From an uncultured Prevotellaceae bacterium (GTDB lineage Bacteria > Bacteroidota > Bacteroidia > Bacteroidales > Muribaculaceae), in NCBI GenBank assembly GCA_947165485.1, contig CAMVAP010000003.1:33863-97862 (forward strand): a stretch of 64,000 nt of DNA, read 5' to 3'. Positions 10,501-19,300 of the stretch are shown one piece after another; position 1 is the first letter of the stretch; each line of letters starts with the position of its first letter. A model generated the notes under the pieces. The model had not been told where the DNA came from. It was given only the letters and a program-made list of their open reading frames with translations, and did no database searches. A program made the translations under genes and the position numbers.

Positions 10501-10546
10501 AATTAAACAAAATCATTATAAAAAATGATTTTGTTTAATTTTTTAT
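10501..10546. terminator. Bidirectional terminator between convergent genes
   Basis: A perfect 17-bp inverted repeat (10501-10517 against 10524-10540) with a six-base loop, flanked by A/T runs on both sides. It lies between the plus-strand SUMF1 gene and the minus-strand antiporter and could stop transcription from both. Confidence 0.85.
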
Positions 10547-10585
10547 ACAGATTTTCGCTTGATTTTTTCGGTCCTTAGGCCGATT

Positions 10586-10645
10586 AAAAGATGAGGCGTT
10601 GAGTTTTGCAACAGCCTGACCCCCACACCTTTTATAGGGTGAGGC
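10586..10645. repeat. REP-like repeat block
   Basis: Two dispersed motifs side by side. One is AAAAGATGAGGCGTTGAG followed by TTTTGCAACA, whose reverse complement recurs at 51084-51110 with two or three changes. The other is CACCTTTTATAGGGTGAGG, related to sequence at 2111 and to both arms around the RAYT gene. No gene is present here. Confidence 0.5.
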
Positions 10646-12100
10646 CTATACCCTCATCTTCTTGATTTTCCATCCGATGGCGGCGATAAGCATCGTCATC
10701 AACGGACTGATGTAATTAAAGAAACAATAGGGCAGGTAGGTGAGTGTGGGCACTCCCAGCACGGTCGCCTGGGTCATGCCGCAAGTGTTCCAGGGAACCA
10801 GAACCGACGTTACCGTTGCGCAGTCTTCACAGGTGCGGCTCAGCAACCGGGGTTCATATCCCTCCTTGTGGTACACATTGCGGAACATATCGGCGGTCAG
10901 CACGATGCTGATAAATTGGTCTCCAGTGGTCAGGTTGAGGAAAATTCCCGTGCCCACGGTCGAGGATACGAGGCTGAAACGCGTGCGCACCCAGTTAATG
11001 ATCACCCTGGTGATGCTCTCTATCATGCCACTGGCCACCATCGCCGCACCATAGCACATGGCACAGATAATCAGCCAGATGGTGTTCAACATCCCGGCCA
11101 TACCCCCAGTCGATACCAGGTCATTCAGGGCTTCAAAGCCTGTTTGGACCGACGTCGAGCCATAGTAAGTAATGGCAAGCCCCTTGGCCAGCGCCCCCGC
11201 GGTGGACAACGTCGTGTCGCCCGCTATCTGGGTGAGGATGTGGGGTTGCAGAATCAGGGCGGTGATGCCTGCCATGATCGACGAGGCAAACAACACAATC
11301 AGTGACGGAACTTTCTTGGCGATGAGCACTCCCGTGATGATGGGCACTAGCAGCGTCCATGCCGAGATATGGAATGTCGAGGCAAGTCCTGATGTGTATT
11401 GATCTACATGCAACGAGCCGCCACCAGCGTTTCCCAGACCGGCACACAGGAAAATCACCAGCGTGATGAGCATCGATGGGGTAGTGGTGATGACCATATA
11501 ACGGATGTGTTCAAAGATATCCACTCCCACCGACGACGATGCCAGAATAGTCGTGTCGCTCAATGGCGACATCTTGTCACCAAAGTAGGCCCCCGATATG
11601 ATGGCTCCTGCAGTCCATGCCTCGCTCACGCCCAGCGCATGTCCAATGCCCAACAGCGCCACGCCTATCGTGGCGATGGTTGTCCACGAGCTGCCCGAGA
11701 GCAGGGACACCAGGGCGCAAATCACGCAGGCACTCACCAGGAAAAATCGTGGCGACAGGATCTGTACCCCATAGTAGATGAGTGTGGGCACCACACCGCT
11801 GATCATCCATGACCCCGAGAGCATACCCACGGTCAACAGGATCAGCAGCGTGACCGAGATGTTGCCGATGGTCTTGCACATCTGCTGTTCAAAAACCTGC
11901 CACTTGACGTGATAAAACGTCATCGAGATGGTCACACACACTGCCAGTCCCAGCAGTAGCGCAATCTGGCTGCCGCCACTCAACGCATCGCTGCCAAACA
12001 GCGTGATGATCACCATCAACAGGCCAATCAACACCACCACAGGTATTGCGGCGACAAGCGGGTGCGGTATTTTATGCTCATTCATATTGTCAGTTTTCAT
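10646..12100 (-). CDS. nhaC: NhaC-family Na+/H+ antiporter
   Basis: A 484-residue integral inner-membrane antiporter that exports Na+ in exchange for protons. About eleven hydrophobic helices are visible. NhaC-typical features include the stretch SGSSWTTIATIGVALLG, the AGAIISGAYFGDKMSPLSD motif, LTTGDQF, and VPWNTCGM near the C-terminus. The start at 12100 gives MKTDNMNEHK; an ATG 15 bases downstream (MNEHK) is equally possible. It is transcribed toward the signalling operon and separated from it by a bidirectional terminator. Upstream sequence is filled by short tandem repeats and I see no convincing promoter within it. It may exchange malate/lactate-type substrates like some relatives, but Na+/H+ exchange is the default. 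Confidence 0.92.
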   Translation of the reverse strand: MKTDNMNEHKIPHPLVAAIPVVVLIGLLMVIITLFGSDALSGGSQIALLLGLAVCVTISMTFYHVKWQVFEQQMCKTIGNISVTLLILLTVGMLSGSWMISGVVPTLIYYGVQILSPRFFLVSACVICALVSLLSGSSWTTIATIGVALLGIGHALGVSEAWTAGAIISGAYFGDKMSPLSDTTILASSSVGVDIFEHIRYMVITTTPSMLITLVIFLCAGLGNAGGGSLHVDQYTSGLASTFHISAWTLLVPIITGVLIAKKVPSLIVLFASSIMAGITALILQPHILTQIAGDTTLSTAGALAKGLAITYYGSTSVQTGFEALNDLVSTGGMAGMLNTIWLIICAMCYGAAMVASGMIESITRVIINWVRTRFSLVSSTVGTGIFLNLTTGDQFISIVLTADMFRNVYHKEGYEPRLLSRTCEDCATVTSVLVPWNTCGMTQATVLGVPTLTYLPYCFFNYISPLMTMLIAAIGWKIKKMRV

Positions 12101-12104
12101 TTCT

Positions 12105-12233
12105 CAGTCATCAGTTCCCAGTTCTCATTTCTCAACCGTCAGTTCCCAGTTGTAAGAATGCGGATGCACCTAACAACTAACAACTAACAACTAACAACTA
12201 ACAACTAAGAACTAACAACTAACAACTAAAATT
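12105..12233. repeat. Heptamer tandem repeat (CTAACAA type) with degenerate leader
   Basis: The stretch 12172-12233 is a run of about eight seven-base units of the CTAACAA type with one variant (CTAAGAA), preceded by TGCGGATGC and looser CAGTTCTCA-like repeats from 12105. It is a relative of the element found before each giant gene downstream. It fills the divergent spacing between the antiporter and the next gene. Confidence 0.75.
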
Positions 12234-12300
12234 TCATTTCGCAAACTTAGTCAAAAACTGCTAGATAATAAATAGATAATAAAGAAAATTTGTTTTTTAT

Positions 12301-12331
12301 TTTGAAAAAACTAAAAACTTCCTTAATTTTG
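12301..12331 (+). promoter_or_regulatory. Promoter for the secreted protein gene
   Basis: TTTG at 12301-12304 and TAATTTTG at 12324-12331, spacer 19 bases. About 60 bases of leader precede the ATG at 12398. Confidence 0.8.
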
Positions 12332-12397
12332 CATCCACATAACCAATCTTTTGGCTATATGCAAATAGTATTCATTAACCATTAAAAATTTATTGAA

Positions 12398-13258
12398 ATG
12401 AAGAAATTCTACATGATTCTCGCAGCTGTCGCTGCAATGACCTTGAGTGCTCAGGCCGCTCAGGAAGTGAAAACCGGTTCAATCCAGGTGGGTAACTTTG
12501 AGAACCCGACCGAGATTTACAACGCATCCTTCTTTGGCGTTGCTCCCACCAATTTCTATCTGGCTCACACGGGCTCACAGATGATCTTTACTGCCAATGA
12601 ACTGGAGGAGATGCAGGGTCGCTATGAGGTGAAGATCAACAAGTTGTCGTTTAAGTTCCGCAACGACGACTCCTTTGACGAGATTACTCGCAATGTCGTG
12701 GTTTACATGCAAGCTATTGACGAGAGTGAGTTTGCCATCGTTGAGGGCGTTAAGCAGTTCTTTAACTTTGAAAACGAGGTAGCACAGGCCAATCTTGTCT
12801 ATGACATGGTAAATCTCTATGGCGAGGACGTGGTGATGCCCTTTGAGTTGAAAGAGCCTTTTGAATTGCCTGCTGGCAAGAACCTGCTGGTTACCATCGT
12901 GTTTGATGCCGAGGATGACGACAACTGCACCTATGGCACCGATGCCGCTCCCTTCTATACCTCTGGCATCCGTCACCAGGCCATGACCTATACCGACAAC
13001 TACAACAGCTTTATCGAGTATGCTCAGGGTGAGGACTTCCCCGATGCAACCGCTATGCTGGGTTGTGGTACCGATGTGGATCTGCCCGTCACCTTGATTG
13101 ACTACACCTACAAGACCAAGAAGACTGCCGTCGAGGAGATTCAGGCTGCTCAGGCTCAGGACAATGTATATTACAACCTCATGGGCCAGAAGTTCAGCGC
13201 CGACAACCTGCCCGCTGGCATCTATATCCACAATGGTGAAAAGGTGCTGGTGAAGTAA
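12398..13258 (+). CDS. Secreted protein with type IX-like C-terminal sorting tail
   Basis: A 286-residue exported protein of unknown function. A signal peptide (about residues 1-20, ending SAQA) is followed by a beta-rich body containing many aromatic and acidic residues. The last 35 residues match the Bacteroidota secretion/sorting pattern: YYNLMGQKFSADNLPAGIYI, then NGEKVLVK at the very end. Such tails direct cargo through the type IX system or anchor it at the cell surface. It has its own promoter and a long inverted repeat after the stop, so it is probably monocistronic. The body shows no catalytic motif I recognise; a carbohydrate- or host-binding role is only a guess. Confidence 0.85.
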   Translation: MKKFYMILAAVAAMTLSAQAAQEVKTGSIQVGNFENPTEIYNASFFGVAPTNFYLAHTGSQMIFTANELEEMQGRYEVKINKLSFKFRNDDSFDEITRNVVVYMQAIDESEFAIVEGVKQFFNFENEVAQANLVYDMVNLYGEDVVMPFELKEPFELPAGKNLLVTIVFDAEDDDNCTYGTDAAPFYTSGIRHQAMTYTDNYNSFIEYAQGEDFPDATAMLGCGTDVDLPVTLIDYTYKTKKTAVEEIQAAQAQDNVYYNLMGQKFSADNLPAGIYIHNGEKVLVK

Positions 13259-13283
13259 CCACCGCATTGAACTCATGAAAGAA

Positions 13284-13357
13284 GACAATAAGTGCAATAA
13301 ATACAATACAACTGATTAACAATCAATGAATTGTATTTGTTGTACTTATTGTTTTCA
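13284..13357. terminator. Long imperfect inverted repeat, probable terminator
   Basis: About 23 bases at 13284-13307 (GACAATAAGTGCAATAAATA and on) pair with 13330-13353 with two mismatches, followed by TTTTCAGTTTTT. It lies 26 bases after the secreted-protein stop codon. Confidence 0.7.
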
Positions 13358-13415
13358 GTTTTTAAGAAAATGCTGATTTCCCCGTTCACAAGTGCAACTA
13401 TAAACCAGAAACTAG

Positions 13416-13510
13416 TTAGGTTTTAGGCTTTAGGTTTTAGGCTTTAGGCGGATGCCAACTAGGGACTAGCAACTAGGGACTAGAAACTAAAAACTAAAAA
13501 CTAAAAACCA
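13416..13510. repeat. Heptamer element, copy upstream of the aminopeptidase
   Basis: TTAGGNN-type units, then the core GCGGATGCCA (about 13448-13457), then ACTAGGG, ACTAGAA and ACTAAAA units. It ends about 25 bases before the start codon at 13534 and has the same order as the copies at 23005, 26737 and 32360. Confidence 0.85.
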
Positions 13511-13533
13511 AAACCGCCAACTGAAAAATACAG

Positions 13534-16002
13534 ATGACCAACCTTCCTCTTGCTAAATTTTCTTTTTTATTATTCTTACTCGTGTCGCCGTTTCTCTATT
13601 TGCCCGTTGGTGCTGTCACTATCGAGGACGGTGTGTCTTTGCAATTGGCCCGGTATCGTGCCGACAACATCCGTGACGTCAGCTATCAGCTCTCGTTTTC
13701 GGTGCCCGATGACATGAGCCAGCCGGTGACTTTCTTTGAGACCCTGCGTTTCAACTGGCTGGGGAACGAAGATTTGCAAATCGATTTTCAGGGCGATGCC
13801 AGCCAGCTCGATGCCGTTATCATGGTCAACGGCAAGGCGGTGGATGCCGACCTGCGCCATGAGCACATTATTATCCCCAAGCGTTTCCTGCACGTGGGCG
13901 AGAACAAGATCTTGATGGGTGGCGAGAGTGGTGATAAGGCCCTTAACCGTCACGAGGACTACCTCTACACCCTGTTTGTCCCCGACCATGCCCGCAGCGT
14001 GTTCCCCTGTTTTGACCAGCCCGACTTGAAGGCTTGTTTCAATGTCGAGCTTGACCTGCCCGATGGATGGGTGAGCTTGAGCAATGAGACGAGCCATCCC
14101 ATTCCTACCTATCTGTTCTCCTTCACGGCGGGCAAGTTCCAGGTGCAGCCTGCTTATCGTGACGGGCGGGAACTCGTTGCCCTCTATCGTGAGACCGACC
14201 CCGATAAGGTGGCTCAACTGCCCACTGTGTTTGACCAAGTGGCGCTGTCGTTGCAATGGATGGAGCGATACACGGGCTTGGATTATCCATTTGAGAAATA
14301 CGGCTTTGTCATCCTGCCCGGCTATCAGTTTGGCGGCATGGAGCATCCCGGTTGCATCCAGTTTACCGACCACGAGATATTCCTGGGGCCTCATGCCTCG
14401 ATCGACGAGCAGATGACCCGCCTCAACCTGATCGCTCATGAGACGGCACACATGTGGTTTGGCGACTTGGTCACCATGCGGTGGTTTGACGACGTGTGGA
14501 CCAAGGAGGTGTTTGCCAATTTCATGGCCGATAAGATCTCGCGGGAGCAGTTCCCCACCATCAACCATGACCTGGCCTTCATCAAGACGCATTACCCCCT
14601 GGCGATGAATACCGACCGCTCGCTGGGCAGTCACCCCATTCAGCAACCGCTGGACAACCTTAATCAGGCTGGTTTGCTCTATGGCAACATCATCTACCAC
14701 AAGGCTCCCATCATGATGCGCAAACTGGAGCAGGAGAAGGGGGCCGAGGCCCTGCGCATGGGACTGCGCAGTTACCTCAGGCGCTATGCATGGGGCAATG
14801 CCACCTGGGATGACTTGATGGCCGAACTGGACAAGTTTGAGCCGCAACACAGCGCGCGCTCGTTTAGCGACGTGTGGGTCAAGCAGCGTGGACTGCCTGT
14901 TATCTCCTGCGCTGCCAGTGATGAAGGGAGCCTTGAAGTCATCCAGCAGGATCCGCTGGGACGCGGCCTCGTGTGGAAGCAACAAGTGGCCCTGGGCGCT
15001 GCCAAGCCTTCACAGGGCATGGAGAGTGTCCAGCACGTCTCGATGGACCGTAGCCGTGTCATGGCCTATGTGCCCGACGGCCTTGTTCCCGTCTTGAATT
15101 GCGATGGTGAGGGGTATGGCCGCTTTGCTATGGATGGCCAGGCTCTTGAATTGCTGGAGCGTGCGTGGCAGACCCTGGATGATGACATCTACCGCCAGGC
15201 CGCCGTGCTAAACCTCTATGAGAACTACCACCTGGGTAATATCGATGCCTCCTCCCTATTAAACACGCTGATGGAATTTCTCTCCCACGAGACCAACGAG
15301 CAGATCGCATCCATCCTGTGCACGCAGCTTTCTACCCTGTGCACCCGCACCCATGACGCGGGCCGTCCCCAAGTGGAGCAGCGGTTGCTCGACATGGCCA
15401 TGACCCACGACGTCCAGCTGGTGCGCCAGTCCCTGTTGCGGCAGTTGTCACTGATGGCTGTTTCGCCCGATGTTGTGGCACGGCTATATGACATCTGGAG
15501 CGGGCGCACTTCTCCACTGCTCAGTGGCCGTGACTATACCCGCATGGCCTATCACCTGGCCATCATGAATCCCGACCGCTGGCAGCAGATCCTGGCGACC
15601 CAGCGCAGCCGTCTCGTGAGCGAGGACGAACAGCGGGAATTTGATTTCGTTTCCCGCGCCTGCAATCCCGATGAGGAGGTGCAGCAGCAGTTGTTTGACG
15701 ACTTGCTCAAGGCCGAGAACCGCCGCGTCGAGCCATGGGCACGCACGATGATGGCCTTGCTCAATGACCCCACGCGGGAGCCTTACAGCAACCGTTACCT
15801 GCAACCCGCCCTCGATGCCCTGGAGCAGGTGCAGCGCACCGGCGACATCTTCTTCCCGGGGTACTGGCTGTCGAGCTTGTTGAGTGGCCACCGCAGCCCC
15901 GAGGCTCGCCACATCGTTCAGTCATGGCTGGATGCCCACCCGTCATTAAAGCCCGCCCTGAAAAACAAGGTGCTGGAAAATGCCTATTGGCTCTTTTTCT
16001 AG
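13534..16002 (+). CDS. M1-family zinc aminopeptidase, exported
   Basis: An 822-residue gluzincin aminopeptidase that trims N-terminal residues from peptides. A signal peptide (about 1-28) sends it to the periplasm or surface. The zinc site is complete: His302 and Glu303 to His306 in HETAHMWFGD, with the third ligand Glu325 in TKEVFANF. The exopeptidase motif is GGMEHPG (267-273) in place of GAMEN, a variant I associate with Bacteroidota M1 enzymes. The C-terminal half is the helical ERAP-like domain. The gene is bordered on both sides by copies of the heptamer element that also separates the giant genes downstream. No functional link to them is shown. Confidence 0.92.
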   Translation: MTNLPLAKFSFLLFLLVSPFLYLPVGAVTIEDGVSLQLARYRADNIRDVSYQLSFSVPDDMSQPVTFFETLRFNWLGNEDLQIDFQGDASQLDAVIMVNGKAVDADLRHEHIIIPKRFLHVGENKILMGGESGDKALNRHEDYLYTLFVPDHARSVFPCFDQPDLKACFNVELDLPDGWVSLSNETSHPIPTYLFSFTAGKFQVQPAYRDGRELVALYRETDPDKVAQLPTVFDQVALSLQWMERYTGLDYPFEKYGFVILPGYQFGGMEHPGCIQFTDHEIFLGPHASIDEQMTRLNLIAHETAHMWFGDLVTMRWFDDVWTKEVFANFMADKISREQFPTINHDLAFIKTHYPLAMNTDRSLGSHPIQQPLDNLNQAGLLYGNIIYHKAPIMMRKLEQEKGAEALRMGLRSYLRRYAWGNATWDDLMAELDKFEPQHSARSFSDVWVKQRGLPVISCAASDEGSLEVIQQDPLGRGLVWKQQVALGAAKPSQGMESVQHVSMDRSRVMAYVPDGLVPVLNCDGEGYGRFAMDGQALELLERAWQTLDDDIYRQAAVLNLYENYHLGNIDASSLLNTLMEFLSHETNEQIASILCTQLSTLCTRTHDAGRPQVEQRLLDMAMTHDVQLVRQSLLRQLSLMAVSPDVVARLYDIWSGRTSPLLSGRDYTRMAYHLAIMNPDRWQQILATQRSRLVSEDEQREFDFVSRACNPDEEVQQQLFDDLLKAENRRVEPWARTMMALLNDPTREPYSNRYLQPALDALEQVQRTGDIFFPGYWLSSLLSGHRSPEARHIVQSWLDAHPSLKPALKNKVLENAYWLFF

Positions 16003-16020
16003 CCGATATGTTCTACGTTT

Positions 16021-16075
16021 TAGACGCTTGCGGATGCCAACTAACAACTAACAACTAACAACTACCAACTAAAAC
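16021..16075. repeat. Heptamer element, copy after the aminopeptidase
   Basis: Core CTTGCGGATGCCA (16027-16039) followed by CTAACAA-type heptamers. It starts 19 bases after the aminopeptidase stop. The 364-base gap 16003-16366 also holds a promoter and a second short copy, and no gene. Confidence 0.8.
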
Positions 16076-16130
16076 CCAACAACCGAAAACAATAGTCGTG
16101 TTATTATTGTAAATAATAATGCGACATTTT

Positions 16131-16162
16131 TTTGCTATTAATAATAGTAATGCTTATATTTG
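16131..16162 (+). promoter_or_regulatory. Promoter for the giant-gene cassette
   Basis: TTTG at 16131-16134 and TATATTTG at 16155-16162 with a 20-base spacer. The predicted leader before the start codon at 16367 is about 200 bases, which is long. It contains a CAGTG-T7/A7-ACTG hairpin near 16257-16280 and a heptamer-core copy at 16312-16324. Confidence 0.75.
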
Positions 16163-16304
16163 TGGCGTAAAAACCCGATAAACAATAAAATTTTCAGTTT
16201 CCGGTTTGTTTTTTTTACAAAATGCAAATTTCATGATGATAGCGTTAATCAGCGGAATCAGTGTTTTTTTAAAAAAACTGGTATTTCAACTGAAAAATCA
16301 TGCT

Positions 16305-16340
16305 GTAGGCATTTGCGGATGCCAACTAGAAACTGAAAAT
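16305..16340. repeat. Heptamer element, short copy in the giant-gene leader
   Basis: Core ATTTGCGGATGCCA followed by ACTAGAA and ACTGAAA, ending about 30 bases before the first giant gene. Confidence 0.75.
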
Positions 16341-16366
16341 TTCAAACCTATCTTAAAACCCAAAAA

Positions 16367-19300
16367 ATGATGATGTCCGAGAACAATACCACCATATTGT
16401 CCAAGGTGGGACTCTTGCTGGAAAAGACCCGTGAGGCGTTGATTGCCGACCTGAGGCAGGAATTTATTGGAATAAGAAGTGCCGCTCTCGCCTTTGAGAA
16501 AGAGAAAACGGTCGATAACTTCGTTCCTGTCATCGATGCCGTCTTTGCACGGGTGGGCTACGACATCAGCCACTATCAAGAGCTGGATGAGGTGCGCCAT
16601 GTGGTGGAAAAGCTGCTCGGCGTGACCGACAAGATTGCCGGTGTGGTCAAGTCGGGAAGCACGATGGCCGACGATGGAGAAATCTCGATCGATGAGGTGG
16701 CACGCCTGGGCGAGGACCTGCTGCCACTCATTCGAGAGGTTGTCGAGCTGGTGAAACTCGTCAGTGACGTCGAGTGGCAGGCTGTCGCTGTCGACCTGCA
16801 ACAGTCCTCCCACGACATCGTCCAGAGCATCAGGGACGAGATGTTCACCCGGGAGTTTGCCCGCAAGGTGCTGGACCACGTCCTCATGACGCTGCTCAAG
16901 AACGCCCGCGTCGTGTTCAAGGACGAGATAGAGTTTGCCCGTCTCACCATCGAGAGTGGCGTTCAGCAATTTGTTGACAATGCCCGCGATCTGGCCCACG
17001 TCCTTGAGGAAAATGTCCTCGATGTGGTCGATGCCCGTCTTGACCTGATACAGGACACGATGAGGGAGACCCTGGCCGATGCCGCCGACCTTTACAAGAG
17101 GCTAGGTGAGCAGATGGAGGCTCAGGCGAGAAATGATCTACAGACGCTTGCCAGGGAATATAACGCTACCTATGTCAAGATTGCCAACGGATTGAGTATC
17201 ACCTATAGTATTCTCGATTTTCTGGGTATCGTCGAGTCCAAGAGAATCACCTTGCAGTTGCCTGATGGATTGAAGGAGGCCGTGGGCAAGGTGCAGGGCG
17301 CGGTCGATGACGTGGCAGGCAAGATTGGCGCAGCCGTGGATACGGCATCGCCACTGGTGGCCCAGGCCACTTCTTCGATCGTCGGCACACTGGACGAGGC
17401 CATGATGACTACCCGCCATGTCACTGGCATGGGTGTGGCCGCTGCGGGAACCATCGGCCTGCAGCTGGCGATGGTGGATGACTTCATGATGGACGCGGCG
17501 ACCGATGTCGCTTCGGGCCTTGCCACAATCGAGGCCGCTGTGGCGGGATCCATCAAGGAGGCGGCCAACTTCAAGAACAATGCCAACCAGGTCGCCGAAC
17601 GGTTTAGCAAGGAGGTCAATAAAATCAAGCAATGGCGTTACCCCGTCACGATAACTGTCGTCAGTTGGGAGAAAATTGAGGACCTTTTCACCCGACCCGT
17701 CCAGCACTTCCAGGCTTTGTATCCCATCGATAGCATAGCCGATGTCGAGAGCCTCATGACACGCATCATGGGCATCCTCCACAACATCAACCCCAACATT
17801 CCCGACTTCTCCTCGCTCAAGAAAATGCTGGAGGACCTCTTGCGTAAGCTGCAACAGCATATTCTCAAGAAGGTGGCCGAGTTGAAGGACATGATGCTGG
17901 ATGCCGCTGGCGAGGTCAAGAAGAAAATACAGCAGGCCATCAACGACCTGTGGAACTGGTTCCAGCCCGTAGTCACCACCATCCGCAACGTGATCACCAT
18001 GCTCAAGGAACTGGCCACGGCGCTCAAGGGCGAGATGAAGGAAGTCCTTGAGCAGGTCAAGGAGGGAACAAGGCTCATCGCCCAGGACCTGCAAGCAGAA
18101 TTTGATGCCATCAAGGACCAGCTCCAGCGGGTGGAAGAGGCCGTCGAGGATTCCCTGCAAGACGCCAGCGACGTGGTTCGGCAGGAGGTGAACGGCATCG
18201 TCGAGCAGGCCAGGGAGAACATCAACAACATCTCCCGCAAGGCACAGGCATTCAAGGATGATATTGAGCAGCAGGTGAGCCTTGCGACCAGTGAAGCCCA
18301 GGATGCCGTCAGTGGCATGGCCCATGACGTGCAGGACACCGCGGGACAATATGTCAACGAGGCCCGTGCCCTGTGGGACGAGTTGAAACAGGATATGCCA
18401 CGGATGCCTAAGCTCAACCTCCCGCGGGTGGTCAAGACCGCTATTGCCCAGCCCATGGCCGAGTGTGTGAACAAGACCCTCAAGGAGGTGGCCGACCTAG
18501 ACTTGAGCAGCGTCATCAACTTTGGCCAGGAGCGTGACGAGCTGGTGGCATGTGTGGCGGCCTTGAAATCCGATTATGCACGCATCCGTGCCGCGAGGGT
18601 CAATACCGTCTCGCTGGGGCTGAGCGAGAAGGATTTCACTGCCATTTGCGACATGGATTTCATCACCAGCTGGAAGGCCGCCTTGCAGCTGCCCGACATT
18701 TCCCGCATGGTACAGCAGGTGGTCGTGCCTGATCTGCAGGCCTGGGCATGGGGCTTGGTGAGCAGCGTGCAGACGCTTGTCAGCCCCACCGTGTGGAAAA
18801 ACAGGCTCGACGCGGTGGTCACCCAGTTGCAGGCCGAGTTCCAGAACGACCTGAGCAACATCACGGGTCTCATTTCCAGGGAGGGAGCCATGCGACTGGT
18901 GAGCGACGCGTCGTCGGTAAGGGACCAGTTGGCGGTGAACCTGAATATCACCGACTACATCACCATCATCGAGACTGCCGTGGACGATGTGGTGCTGCCC
19001 GACCCCGAGTATTACTACACCAGCTTCAAGCAGTGTGTGATGGGAATCATCACACGGCTCACGGCCTGCATCCTGCAAGAAGTGCAGCGCATGAGGACTG
19101 CCGTCATGGGGGCGGTGGGTGAGCTGAAAAAAATACCCGACACGATCAGGACCCATGTTGAGAACCTGGTGGGCAAACTTGCCGCTGCCGAGCAGAAACT
19201 GGCCGCCGATCTGGCAGCTAAGCGCGATGAAGCCACCGACGAGGCGCTGCAACTGGTGAGCGACATCAAGGCGACCGCTGTGGCGATCCTGCACGTGGCC

